38,848 bases of DNA from an uncultured Mycoplasmatota bacterium (GTDB taxonomy: Bacteria; Bacillota_I; Bacilli_A; RF39; UBA660), in assembly GCA_946498975.1 (NCBI GenBank), contig CAMMQC010000013.1:1-38848 (forward strand). The letters are read 5' to 3'. The notes below the pieces were generated by a model. That model saw only the letters and a program-made list of their open reading frames with translations, was not told the DNA's origin and did no database searches. Within the stretch, counting starts at the first letter, position 1. The number at the start of each line of letters is the position of its first letter. Shown piece after piece: positions 17,473 to 24,887 of this stretch. The position numbers and the translations under genes were made by a program.

Positions 17473-18315
17473 ATGAGATTTGATTATTTACTAGCTTTAC
17501 GTAAAATTTATTCTGACTTTAATAATAGAAATGATGTATTTGATATACTAGTTAATGAATTAGGTGACTTAGAGAGTGCTATTGCATCATTTAATCTTGA
17601 TACTAAAGAAATTGTTCTTAATAAAGATGAGACAGATGAATGCTATAAAATAATGCCTATAAAAAATAATGATAAAGTAATTGGAATATCACTTAAAAGA
17701 GTAAAGAAAGAATTTAATGGTGAACAATTTACTCTTGTGAAAAATATTATTCCTCAAAATGATCAGGAAAAAGGAATTACCATTTCTTCATTAGAAAAAG
17801 TTATAACTAAAGATTATACTGTTTTCTTTGTTAGTTCTAAAAACGTAGTCAATACTAAATTTTTATGTAAAACTAACGATGAAAAAACAGGAATATGGAT
17901 TTATGATAATATGGTTATTAATGAAAATGAAAAGTTATTTCAAGTTACTAGTATAGATTTCTATAAGAATTTTAAAGAAATAGAAGATAACATAAAAGAA
18001 CAAAAATGTATATTGCCAGATTATGTTAGTAAATTAGAAATTGATTACTCTAAAGTAATAGAGGATACTACGGCAGAAATAATATTTATTGATAATAATT
18101 ATAGGCTTAATAAATCTAAAATTAAATGTTCAACAGCTCCTACTTATATACCATTTTCTTGTGATGAAGTTGTTTTTGATAAATATAAACAAATTTTTAG
18201 ATTAATAGGAGAGAAGGTGCCTGTTTTACCTATAGATACATCTTTTATTCCTATTGATAAAACTACTGGTAACTATTTAATTAGAAATGTTAAAATTAAA
18301 AAGATAGGTGATTAA
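17473..18315 (+). CDS. Unknown protein, second of three tandem relatives after mutS
   Basis: The 280-residue protein aligns along most of its length with the gene at 16610: NDVFDILVNELGDL, VIGISLKRVKKEF, LVKNI, GIWIYDNMVI and KCILPDYV have counterparts there. The two genes are two bases apart. The C-terminal quarter (PVLPIDTSFIPIDKTTGNY) is different from its paralogue. The last codons contain AGGTGAT, which serves as ribosome site for the next gene. No known domain recognised. Confidence 0.75.
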   Translation: MRFDYLLALRKIYSDFNNRNDVFDILVNELGDLESAIASFNLDTKEIVLNKDETDECYKIMPIKNNDKVIGISLKRVKKEFNGEQFTLVKNIIPQNDQEKGITISSLEKVITKDYTVFFVSSKNVVNTKFLCKTNDEKTGIWIYDNMVINENEKLFQVTSIDFYKNFKEIEDNIKEQKCILPDYVSKLEIDYSKVIEDTTAEIIFIDNNYRLNKSKIKCSTAPTYIPFSCDEVVFDKYKQIFRLIGEKVPVLPIDTSFIPIDKTTGNYLIRNVKIKKIGD

Positions 18316-18316
18316 A

Positions 18317-19066
18317 ATGAAATATGATTTAGTACAATTAATAAAAGATAGAATGCCTAACTTGGAAGGAAATGAAGTTGTTTGCAAGTTATTGGATAAT
18401 TTCCTTCAGGATAGCTATTCTTCAAAACCATTCATATTGGATGATGATAGAATTAAACTTGAAGATGGCACTGATATGATTATTTATAATGATATGAATA
18501 TTGATATTGCAAGAACTAATGAAGAAATAGGTGTAGCAGAGGATATTAGATTTAACATTATAGATGATAATAGTTATGACATATTTTATTCAAACTATGT
18601 TGTTAATGATAATAGACCTTTAGTTAAAAACTTTAACTTATCATTTTTTAATAATAAGTTAAGTAGTGCAATTATTAGTGAATGGGATTTTTCTAAGGAA
18701 ATGGGAATACTTCTTCATATTATTGATAATATACTTGCTACTATAAAACCAAATATAGATTACTATAAAGAAGTTAAACAATTAATAGATAAATGGTCTG
18801 ATGAGAATATAATTGCACATTATAAAATTTTAAGTGTAGATGATAGAAAAATAACTACTGATGAGGATGATGTACTTTTAAAAGAACCACTTGATAAAGA
18901 GATTGTTGAGGTGTTGGATGGATTTTTTGACTTTTCTAAGGAAGAATATAGTAAGTCTAACCAAGCTATGTATGAAAGCCTATTAACGGTAGAAAATATT
19001 AATGCTCCTAAAGAAAGGCAATATATCTTACTTAATAATAGAAAAATAAAAAGGGATGATAACTAA
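18317..19066 (+). CDS. Unknown protein, third member of the post-mutS gene group
   Basis: The 249-residue acidic protein starts MKYDLVQLIKDRM, similar to the starts of the two preceding genes; the rest is strongly diverged and any relationship is tentative. The ATG at 18317 follows AGGTGAT (18306-18312), which lies at the end of the previous gene. It lies one base after the previous stop (TAAAATG) and ends overlapping the next start (TAATG). No signal peptide, membrane segment or catalytic motif is visible. Confidence 0.7.
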   Translation: MKYDLVQLIKDRMPNLEGNEVVCKLLDNFLQDSYSSKPFILDDDRIKLEDGTDMIIYNDMNIDIARTNEEIGVAEDIRFNIIDDNSYDIFYSNYVVNDNRPLVKNFNLSFFNNKLSSAIISEWDFSKEMGILLHIIDNILATIKPNIDYYKEVKQLIDKWSDENIIAHYKILSVDDRKITTDEDDVLLKEPLDKEIVEVLDGFFDFSKEEYSKSNQAMYESLLTVENINAPKERQYILLNNRKIKRDDN

Positions 19067-19587
19067 TGAATTATGTATTAGTATATAAAGATACTAAAAA
19101 GAATATAAACTATTATTATAATTTTAATGATAAGTTAGTTTATACTAGCGATAATAAAAATAATAATTGTAATATAGTAGGCATAATAGGTATTATAATT
19201 GGTTTTATCTTCTATCTTGCCTTTGCTTGCCTTAGTTACTATTTACCATATTCATATCTATTTATAGTATTAGTAGGTGTTATCTTCGGTGTAGTTATAA
19301 CACTTATTGCAAACTCTACTATTAAAAATATATTTAAAGAGAAAGGTAAGAAAATGTCTTTAGATAAATTAAAAGAAATGTATATGAAGAATAGATCGTT
19401 TAGAATTAAATACTTTATTTTACTAATTGCATTCTTTATGCTTACAGTTTTAAATTTAATACTATATCAAAATATTACTGCTATTAATTTTCTTTTGTTT
19501 ACAAGTACTATAATGACTTCGTTTTTATTTCTTTTATATAGACCAATTAATAGTTTTAGATTATTAAAGCTACTTGCTAGAAAGTGA
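19066..19587 (+). CDS. Small four-helix membrane protein
   Basis: The 173-residue protein has a short polar N-terminus (about 35 residues), then two hydrophobic helices (about 40-60 and 65-90), a basic loop containing KEKGKKMSLDKLKEMYMK, and two further helices (about 115-135 and 140-160). It ends LLKLLARK. The start overlaps the previous stop in TAATG, so it is translationally coupled. It is the last gene of the mutS run; no terminator is seen until 19691-19722, so read-through into the toxin-like locus is expected. Function unknown. Confidence 0.7.
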   Translation: MNYVLVYKDTKKNINYYYNFNDKLVYTSDNKNNNCNIVGIIGIIIGFIFYLAFACLSYYLPYSYLFIVLVGVIFGVVITLIANSTIKNIFKEKGKKMSLDKLKEMYMKNRSFRIKYFILLIAFFMLTVLNLILYQNITAINFLLFTSTIMTSFLFLLYRPINSFRLLKLLARK

Positions 19588-19630
19588 TATTTGTGATAAG
19601 ATGTATATGTAAAGAAAATTTACATAATAT

Positions 19631-19671
19631 AAAAAAGAGGAATACCTAGTTCTGCTTTTGGGTGTTACCTC
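19631..19671 (-). terminator. Minus-strand terminator of the toxin-like transcript; contains inverted-repeat copy R1
   Basis: Read on the minus strand, GAGGTAACACC (19671-19661) pairs with GGTATTCCTC (19646-19637) with one bulge, and TTTTTT (19636-19631) follows. The same DNA, read on the plus strand, is copy R1 of the inverted repeat whose partner is at 19837-19865. Confidence 0.7.
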
Positions 19672-19690
19672 AAATTCTTTTGTGTAAACA

Positions 19691-19722
19691 CCCTAATTAC
19701 AAAGTTGTAATAGGGCGTTTTT
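19691..19722 (+). terminator. Plus-strand terminator, opposing the toxin-like gene
   Basis: CCCTAATTACAA (19691-19702) pairs with TTGTAATAGGG (19705-19715) with one bulged A, followed by CGTTTTT. It is the first terminator downstream of the mutS operon and would end any RNA antisense to the toxin-like 3' UTR. Confidence 0.75.
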
Positions 19723-19723
19723 C

Positions 19724-19792
19724 TTAGTTGTATATTATTAAAAGTATAATAATAATTAGTAAAATAACTATTAGCATATCTTTCTTCTTCAT
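19724..19792 (-). CDS. 22-residue hydrophobic peptide, type I toxin-like
   Basis: The peptide begins MKKKDM and continues as an uninterrupted run of about 14 Ile, Leu and Val residues, ending YN. A charged N-terminus followed by one membrane-spanning stretch is the usual form of type I toxins (Fst, TxpA, Ldr, Ibs groups). A Shine-Dalgarno-like AAAGGGG (19801-19807) is eight bases upstream. A near-consensus promoter (19873-19901) and a minus-strand terminator (19631-19671) bracket it, giving a transcript of about 235 bases. Its ATG overlaps the stop of a 20-residue leader frame. Short hydrophobic frames arise easily in AT-rich DNA, so the case rests on the surrounding signals. Confidence 0.55.
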   Translation of the reverse strand: MKKKDMLIVILLIIIILLIIYN

Positions 19793-19851
19793 AAGCAAGA
19801 CCCCTTTCCAACCCCCTCGAATAAAGACAGTTGAAAGAGGTAAACACCCAT
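19789..19851 (-). CDS. Leader open frame coupled to the toxin-like peptide
   Basis: A 20-codon frame begins ATG 19851 (MGVYLF...) and ends in TGA that overlaps the toxin-like ATG as ATGA. AGGA at the 5' end of the predicted transcript is about ten bases upstream. The layout recalls the mok frame that controls hok translation, but in that system sequence and spacing differ. It could be chance, since the frame is short. Confidence 0.35.
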   Translation of the reverse strand: MGVYLFQLSLFEGVGKGSCL

Positions 19852-19865
19852 TACTAAGTATTCCT
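19837..19865. repeat. Inverted-repeat copy R2, in the toxin-like 5' leader
   Basis: On the minus strand this reads AGGAATACTTAG...GGGTGTTTACCTC. R1 (19637-19671, plus strand) reads AGGAATACCTAG...GGGTGTTACCTC. The 5' leader and 3' end of the toxin-like mRNA are therefore complementary over 8 and 12 bases (one bulge). In both copies AGGAATAC starts seven bases after a -10-like hexamer. Confidence 0.7.
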
Positions 19866-19872
19866 GGTTTGT

Positions 19873-19901
19873 ATAATAACACATGTATTATAGCGTGTCA
19901 A
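19873..19901 (-). promoter_or_regulatory. Promoter of the toxin-like transcript
   Basis: Minus-strand TTGACA (19901-19896), 17-base spacer, TATTAT (19878-19873). The predicted start is about 19866, directly at repeat copy R2. Confidence 0.75.
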
Positions 19902-19951
19902 TCGAACAAGATACATTTTTTAATAGAACAAACATTTTATAATGTTTGCTC

Positions 19952-19980
19952 TTTTCATATGTAACATTTTCTGATAAAAT
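19952..19980 (+). promoter_or_regulatory. Possible nusB promoter
   Basis: TTTTCA (19952-19957), 17-base spacer, TAAAAT (19975-19980), 24 bases before the chosen nusB start. Just upstream, CAAACATT (19929-19936) and AATGTTTG (19941-19948) form a hairpin followed by CTCTTTTC, a possible weak terminator. Confidence 0.4.
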
Positions 19981-20004
19981 AAAGTAAGAAAGCGAGTGAT
20001 ACTT

Positions 20005-20412
20005 TTGAAAACAAGAAATGAAGTAAGAGAAATAGCTCTTCGTATAATTTATAAAATAAATATATTTGATGATGCTAATGTTTATTATGATGTAGATGAT
20101 TTAATTAAAGAAGAGTATGAAGTTGAAAATGATTTTGTTAATTCTTTAGTTAATGGAGTAATCGAAAAAAGAGAAGAATTAACTAATTTAGTTAATAAAT
20201 ACATGTCTGATTGGGCTCTTAATAGACTTAATAAAGTAGATCAGGCTTTATTCCTTTTAGCAAGTTATGAATTGAAGTATCTTGATACTCCTAGTATTGT
20301 TAGTATTAATGAGTGGGTAGAGGTATCTAAAAAATATAGTGATGAGAAAATTACTAAGATGTTAAATGGGGTTTTAGATAATATTTATCATAGTGAGGAT
20401 GTAAATGAATAA
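20005..20412 (+). CDS. nusB: Transcription antitermination factor NusB
   Basis: NusB joins NusE (S10) on boxA RNA in rRNA antitermination. The 135-residue all-helical protein begins MKTRNEVREIALRIIYKI and contains the typical VNGVIEKREELTNLVNKY, WALNRLNKVDQALFLLASYEL and NEWVEVSKKYSDEKITKMLNGVLDNI blocks (quoted segments are separate). I prefer TTG 20005, after GAGTGAT, over GTG 19996, as it gives the usual NusB N-terminus. It overlaps xseA by eight bases, retaining part of the Bacillus nusB-folD-xseA-xseB order with folD absent. Confidence 0.93.
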   Translation: MKTRNEVREIALRIIYKINIFDDANVYYDVDDLIKEEYEVENDFVNSLVNGVIEKREELTNLVNKYMSDWALNRLNKVDQALFLLASYELKYLDTPSIVSINEWVEVSKKYSDEKITKMLNGVLDNIYHSEDVNE

Positions 20413-21658
20413 AGAATACTTAACAGTTAGCCAGTTAACTAAATATATTAAATATAAGTTAGATAATGATGTTAATTTAAGAGAAGTTTATCTTAAAGGA
20501 GAAATATCTAACTTTAAAGCTCATACTAGGGGACACTTTTATTTTACTATTAAAGATGAAGGTAGTAGAATTAATGCTGTTATGTTTGCAAGTAGTGCTA
20601 GTAAAGTTAAATTTACTCCAGAAGATGGTATGAAGATTCTTGTAACTGGAAGAATATCTGTTTATGAAGCGACAGGTGGATATCAGATTTACGTTAATGA
20701 AATGATGGAAGATGGAGTAGGTAATCTTTATGTAGCTTTTGAACAGTTAAAGAAAAAGTTAGCTTCAGAAGGATTATTTGATGAGGCTAGAAAAAAAAGA
20801 ATACCTAAAATACCAGAAAGGGTAGGAGTAATAACTGCACCAACAGGGGCGGCAATAAAAGATATAATATCTACTATTAATAGAAGATTTCCTTTAACTG
20901 AAGTAATACTTTTACCTAGTTTAGTACAAGGAGAAGGTGCTAAAGAAGATATTGTAAGGCAGATTAAACGAGCTGAAGACTATAATCTAGATGTTTTAAT
21001 AGTAGGTAGAGGAGGAGGCTCTATTGAAGACTTATGGGCCTTTAATGAAGAAATTGTGGCAAGAGCAATATTTGAGTGTCCTATACCGATAATAAGTGCC
21101 GTAGGTCATGAAATAGACTTTACTATTGCAGACTTTGTAGCAGATCTAAGAGCACCTACACCTACTGGAGCTGCAGAGATTGCAGTTCCTAATAAAACTG
21201 ATGTTATAAACTATATTAATCAATTAAATTTAAGAAGTAGGAAAGCAGTAGGAACAATACTAGAATTAAAGAAGAAGAAACTTGATAGTATTAAAGGACA
21301 TTACATATTAAATAATCCTTTAGATTTATACTCTGCTAAGATTCAAAAACTTGATTATTTAACAGAGAGCTTGGTCAAAAACTATAAAAATATTATTGAT
21401 AAAGAAAAGATTAAACTAAATAATATTAAAACAAGACCTTTATTCAGTAATCCCTTAGTAATATTAGATAAGACTAAACAGAAATATACTTTATTACTTG
21501 GTAAATTAGATGCCTTATCACCTTTAAAAACATTAGAAAGAGGTTATGGTATCATTAAACTTGATGATAAAGCTGTAACTAGTATAGAAGACTTAAAAAA
21601 GGATGATTTAATAAATATAGAATTAAAAGATGGTAGTAAGGAAGCTATCATAAAGTAG
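20405..21658 (+). CDS. xseA: Exodeoxyribonuclease VII large subunit
   Basis: This is the catalytic subunit of exonuclease VII, which degrades single-stranded DNA from both ends. The 417-residue protein has the N-terminal OB-fold (TVSQLTKYIKYKLD, LKGEISNFKAHTRGHFYFTI), the catalytic region (RVGVITAPTGAAIKDII, VGRGGGSIEDLWAFNEE, ISAVGHEIDFTIADFVAD, RAPTPTGAAE), a coiled-coil segment at about 270-340, and the C-terminal LERGYGII. Length is slightly below the usual 440-450. It overlaps nusB and is followed at once by xseB. Confidence 0.96.
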   Translation: MNKEYLTVSQLTKYIKYKLDNDVNLREVYLKGEISNFKAHTRGHFYFTIKDEGSRINAVMFASSASKVKFTPEDGMKILVTGRISVYEATGGYQIYVNEMMEDGVGNLYVAFEQLKKKLASEGLFDEARKKRIPKIPERVGVITAPTGAAIKDIISTINRRFPLTEVILLPSLVQGEGAKEDIVRQIKRAEDYNLDVLIVGRGGGSIEDLWAFNEEIVARAIFECPIPIISAVGHEIDFTIADFVADLRAPTPTGAAEIAVPNKTDVINYINQLNLRSRKAVGTILELKKKKLDSIKGHYILNNPLDLYSAKIQKLDYLTESLVKNYKNIIDKEKIKLNNIKTRPLFSNPLVILDKTKQKYTLLLGKLDALSPLKTLERGYGIIKLDDKAVTSIEDLKKDDLINIELKDGSKEAIIK

Positions 21659-21670
21659 GAGGAATTGATT

Positions 21671-21901
21671 ATGGAAAAGAAAGATAAGAAATTTGAAGAG
21701 AAAATAACTGAATTGGAAACACTTGTTAAAGCTTTAGAAAATGGCGATGTAGAACTAGATAAAGCGATAGATTATTTTACTAAAGCAACTAAACTTGCTA
21801 GTGAATGTGATAAAGATTTAAAAGAAGCAGAAAAAGCTTTAACATCTATAGTTAATGAAGATGGTAGTTTATCTGAATTTAAAGGAGAAGTAGAAGCATA
21901 A
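21671..21901 (+). CDS. xseB: Exodeoxyribonuclease VII small subunit
   Basis: The 76-residue helical-hairpin protein shows the XseB signature FEEKITELETLVKALENGDV followed by LDKAIDYF. Several small subunits bind the coiled-coil of XseA to make active exonuclease VII. ATG 21671 is placed eight bases after AGGAGG (21657-21662), which overlaps the xseA stop; TTG 21665 would be too close. It is three bases upstream of the DUF1653 gene. Confidence 0.95.
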   Translation: MEKKDKKFEEKITELETLVKALENGDVELDKAIDYFTKATKLASECDKDLKEAEKALTSIVNEDGSLSEFKGEVEA

Positions 21902-21903
21902 TT

Positions 21904-22164
21904 ATGAGAGAGATTAAAATACATGGTATATATAAACACTTTAAAGGAGACTTTTATTTAGTTGAAGAAATTGCAAAAGATTGTGAGACTTTAGAAAGTG
22001 TTGTTATTTATAGAAAATTATATGAAGATGGTTCGTGTTGGGTTAGGCCTTTAAAAGACTTTATGGAAAAAGTTAATCATGAAAAGTATCCTAATGTAGA
22101 GCAAGAGTATAAGTTTGAACTTATAGAACCATATAGTAAAAGAGAGAAATTTAAAGGAGAATAA
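21904..22164 (+). CDS. DUF1653 domain protein
   Basis: The 86-residue protein matches the DUF1653 pattern: GIYKHFKGDFYLVEEIAKD, then ETLESVVIYRKLYEDGSCWVRP and a C-terminal F-x-x-x-V segment (quoted parts are separate). These are small cytoplasmic beta-rich proteins of unknown function. The gene starts two bases after xseB; a ribosome site is weak, so translation probably depends on coupling. No membrane segment. Confidence 0.85.
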   Translation: MREIKIHGIYKHFKGDFYLVEEIAKDCETLESVVIYRKLYEDGSCWVRPLKDFMEKVNHEKYPNVEQEYKFELIEPYSKREKFKGE

Positions 22165-22169
22165 ATATA

Positions 22170-22835
22170 ATGGATAAAATAAGTTATAAAGAGTTTAGAA
22201 AATTTTTAGATAGTGATGTAGATGAAGCAGAGTATTTTGGATGTAATAAAGATAATTTAATTACTATGAGAGAATACTTATTGAGTTTAAAAGAAAGATT
22301 TGAAATGTGTGAGAGTGAATTAGCTTCTGATAAACAAAGAATTAAAGATAAATATAGCAAAATAACAAAATGGCAATATGATTATCAAAGAGATAATTTA
22401 CTTTTCTGTATTGATAAAACATTATTTTATTTGAAAAAGGATGAAAAAACAGGAATTTATAAAGCTAATATAGCAGGAGGTTCAGACTTAGCGTTGTTTT
22501 ATAATTTAAAAAAATATTATGCTAAATCTTTACAAATAGGAAAAAGGTTCCCTAATGAACTTGAGAATATTAAGAAATATGGAGAAATGTATTTTGATAA
22601 AGATAATAACATTGAATCAGTTAGTTCTATATTTTCTTTAACTGATGTTTATTACGATTCTATTATCAATTGTAATGGTAGTATGTTTTTCCGTGTATAT
22701 AAAGAGACATTAATTCCTAGTGAATCTACAAATAGTGCTTTTGATGATTTTCATTATAATACTGATAATGTTTCAGTTGAAGAAAAACAAAAACTATTAA
22801 CAAAGATAATGGTACCAAGAGGATTTTTAAATTGA
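22170..22835 (+). CDS. Unknown cytoplasmic protein
   Basis: The 221-residue protein has a helical N-terminal half rich in Lys and Glu (LLSLKERFEMCESELASDKQ) and a second half with more beta character (GSMFFRVYKETLIP). I recognise no family. AAAGGAG lies at the end of the DUF1653 gene. Its stop overlaps the start of the flavodoxin-like gene (TTGA), so the run from nusB to 23293 reads as one operon. No signal peptide, membrane helix or catalytic motif is visible. Confidence 0.75.
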   Translation: MDKISYKEFRKFLDSDVDEAEYFGCNKDNLITMREYLLSLKERFEMCESELASDKQRIKDKYSKITKWQYDYQRDNLLFCIDKTLFYLKKDEKTGIYKANIAGGSDLALFYNLKKYYAKSLQIGKRFPNELENIKKYGEMYFDKDNNIESVSSIFSLTDVYYDSIINCNGSMFFRVYKETLIPSESTNSAFDDFHYNTDNVSVEEKQKLLTKIMVPRGFLN

Positions 22836-23293
22836 GTAGAGTAATTATATATAAAAGTAAAACAGGGCATACTGAAAGATATGCTAGGATGCTTAGTAAA
22901 GAGTTAAATATCCCATGTTATTCATATAAAGATGCTAAAGTTAGTGAAAATGATGAAGCCATATTCCTTAGTTATATCTATGCTTCTAAAATAATGGGAT
23001 TATCTAAAATATTAAAGAAATATAAAGTAAAAGTAGTAATTGCTGTAGGTGCACTTGCCTATAGTGAAGATTATCTTAATACTTTAAAAGATGCTAATAA
23101 TATAAAACTTCCTTTCTTTTATCTAAGAGGAGGAATTGATTATAGTAAATTAAATTTTTTCTTTAGAAAGTTTCTTCCTGTTATTGGTAAAGATATTGCT
23201 AAAGATGATAAAGAGCTTTTAAACTTATTTAAAAATGGTGGAGACTTTGTTAATAAAGATAACTTAAAAGAAGTACTTAATTACTTAAAATAG
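22832..23293 (+). CDS. Flavodoxin-like protein
   Basis: The 153-residue protein starts MSRVIIYKSKTGHTERYARML, a flavodoxin-fold phosphate-binding loop (S/T-x-T-G-x-T), with the later AIFLSYIYASKIMG and VAVGALAY-like strands expected for FMN binding. It resembles the flavodoxin domain group related to menaquinone-dependent protoporphyrinogen oxidase, but its partner is unknown. The start is TTG 22832, overlapping the previous stop as TTGA with AGAGGA seven bases upstream. A weak hairpin and T7 (23291-23317) follow. Confidence 0.75.
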   Translation: MSRVIIYKSKTGHTERYARMLSKELNIPCYSYKDAKVSENDEAIFLSYIYASKIMGLSKILKKYKVKVVIAVGALAYSEDYLNTLKDANNIKLPFFYLRGGIDYSKLNFFFRKFLPVIGKDIAKDDKELLNLFKNGGDFVNKDNLKEVLNYLK

Positions 23294-23321
23294 CTATTAA
23301 TTTAGTTATTTTTTTATTTAA

Positions 23322-23349
23322 AAGAGTGTTAGTATTAACTAGCACTCTT
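23322..23349. terminator. Hairpin between the flavodoxin-like gene and spoIVB
   Basis: AAGAGTGTTAG (23322-23332) pairs with CTAGCACTCTT (23339-23349), loop TATTAA, with the spoIVB stop in the loop. TTT follows on the minus strand, and T7 precedes it on the plus strand. It probably ends spoIVB transcription. Confidence 0.65.
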
Positions 23350-24342
23350 ATCTCCTTCTTCTAACATAGTTGTTATAAAAATACCATACCCTTTCTTAGC
23401 ATCACTTACAATAACATGAGTAACCGCTCCAACTATCTTATTATTTTGGATAATAGGAGAACCACTCATACCTTGGATGACACCTCCAGTTTCATTTAAA
23501 AGTTCTTCATCTGTTATTTCAAAAAGAATATTTTTAATATCAGTATCTTTATTAACATTTAAAATATTTATCTTATATTCTTTTACTTCATTACCATTTA
23601 TAACAGTCCTAATTATCGCTTCACCTTTCTTAACATCATCTTTGGTTCCTACTTCTAAAGTTTCAGTATTTAAGAGTTCACTTGTATATTCACCGAATAT
23701 TCCAGACTCTTCATTAGAATTAATCTTACCATAAGTTACAGACTCATCATAAGTTGCATTTTTCTCACCTGGTGAACCATTCTCGCTTCTAGTATTATCA
23801 GTTACAGTTGCTTTAAAGATTTTTCCATCTTTTATCTCAAATTTTTCACCAGTTGTTCTCTCTGTAATTTCATGACCTAAAGCTCCAAAGATAGTTGTTT
23901 TAGGATCGATATAAGTTAGTGTACCAATACCTGTTATTTCATCCTTTACATAAAGACCTGTTTTACAAACATTACTACTATCACAAACCATATCTAAAGT
24001 TAAATTAGAAGACTTATTATCTCTAATAATAGTTACATCTAACTGATTATCATTTGCTGCTTCTTCATTAACTGCGTTTACCATTTCATCAATATTACTT
24101 ACTTTGGTATCGTTTATTTCTGTAATAGTATCACCAATTTCAAAACCAGCATCTTTTCCAATATATCTACTTTCTACTTCATAGAAGCCAACTACTAAAA
24201 CACCTTCAGAATTAACTTCTATACCAATGGTTTCTCCACCTGGGATAATATATTTGGAATAAGCATAGATGTTTATGGGCATAATAAAGAGTATAAGAAG
24301 AGGAAAAATTGTTTGTAGCTTTAATTTTTTTAAAAAATGCAT
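23335..24342 (-). CDS. spoIVB: SpoIVB serine peptidase (PDZ plus S55 domain)
   Basis: SpoIVB is secreted by the forespore and triggers SpoIVFB-dependent pro-sigmaK processing in the mother cell. The 335-residue protein has an N-terminal hydrophobic signal/anchor (about 11-28), a PDZ domain (about 45-115; GFEIGDTITEIND) and an S55 peptidase domain with GALGHE (catalytic His157) and IQGMSGSPI (catalytic Ser293). ATG 24342 is chosen because AAGGAGTGAT (24347-24356) fits it. A CATAATA hexamer-like -10 (24368-24374, minus) would suit sigma-G, but I see no matching -35. It is about 90 residues shorter than B. subtilis SpoIVB. spo0A, its usual neighbour, is absent here. Confidence 0.93.
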   Translation of the reverse strand: MHFLKKLKLQTIFPLLILFIMPINIYAYSKYIIPGGETIGIEVNSEGVLVVGFYEVESRYIGKDAGFEIGDTITEINDTKVSNIDEMVNAVNEEAANDNQLDVTIIRDNKSSNLTLDMVCDSSNVCKTGLYVKDEITGIGTLTYIDPKTTIFGALGHEITERTTGEKFEIKDGKIFKATVTDNTRSENGSPGEKNATYDESVTYGKINSNEESGIFGEYTSELLNTETLEVGTKDDVKKGEAIIRTVINGNEVKEYKINILNVNKDTDIKNILFEITDEELLNETGGVIQGMSGSPIIQNNKIVGAVTHVIVSDAKKGYGIFITTMLEEGDKSAS

Positions 24343-24406
24343 TTTAATCACTCCTTAGCTACATTACTATTATGGAGCGTTTTAAGAAAAAAAGACGTGT
24401 TAAATC

Positions 24407-24435
24407 TTGCCAATATTAATCAAATATGATATAAT
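24407..24435 (+). promoter_or_regulatory. SigA-type promoter for the 24461 gene
   Basis: TTGCCA (24407-24412), 17-base spacer, TATAAT (24430-24435), predicted start about 24442. Confidence 0.75.
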
Positions 24436-24460
24436 ATAGAGCTAATTAAGGGGGAATACT

Positions 24461-24763
24461 ATGAAAGTATGGAAGACTGCTAAATTTTTTAAAAAAGATA
24501 AGAATATAGAGTTAATTACTAGAAGTTATATTAATTATATATATAAATATGGTCCAATTAATGATATTATTAGAAAATATAATATTAATCCAAGTGATGT
24601 TTATAAATTGAATCAATATACTGCTAATAGAATTGCAGGATTACTTATATTATATCTTGCTAAAGATAAGAAAAGGCTTAATGATATAGTGTTAAAGTAT
24701 GATACTAGTGATTTGTTAGTTAGTGATATTATACCAGAAATAGAAGGATATATTGAAAGGTAA
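24461..24763 (+). CDS. Small unknown protein
   Basis: The 100-residue basic helical protein reads MKVWKTAKFFKKDKNIE at the start and has a central IIRKYNINPSDVYKLNQY segment that looks like a helix-turn-helix and recalls the KYNI units of the large paralogues at 8283, 28176 and 29981. That relation is tentative. AAGGGGG lies upstream of the ATG. It is the first gene of a three-gene run to 25913, driven by the promoter at 24407-24435. Confidence 0.7.
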   Translation: MKVWKTAKFFKKDKNIELITRSYINYIYKYGPINDIIRKYNINPSDVYKLNQYTANRIAGLLILYLAKDKKRLNDIVLKYDTSDLLVSDIIPEIEGYIER

Positions 24764-24772
24764 GGGGAGTTT

Positions 24773-24880
24773 ATGGAAGCGAAAAAAGTTAAAGGAAATT
24801 ATAATAAAAAGAAAAATGTTAAAAAAGTAAGTTGTCTATCTAATAGTAAAAGAGTTAATACAACAAAGTTATTTAAATAG
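24773..24880 (+). CDS. 35-residue lysine-rich peptide
   Basis: The ATG follows AAGGGGAG directly after the preceding stop, and the frame ends eight bases before the next ATG, so it fits neatly between two genes. About one third of the residues are Lys or Arg (MEAKKVKGNYNKKKNVKK...). It has no hydrophobic segment. It could be a nucleic-acid-binding or ribosome-associated microprotein; function unknown. Confidence 0.55.
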   Translation: MEAKKVKGNYNKKKNVKKVSCLSNSKRVNTTKLFK

Positions 24881-24887
24881 GTGTGAT

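Noticed and set aside
19665-19847. 60-residue minus-strand frame across the toxin-like locus
   Set aside because: It has no ribosome site and runs through both hairpins; the 22-residue frame in another phase has much better signals.
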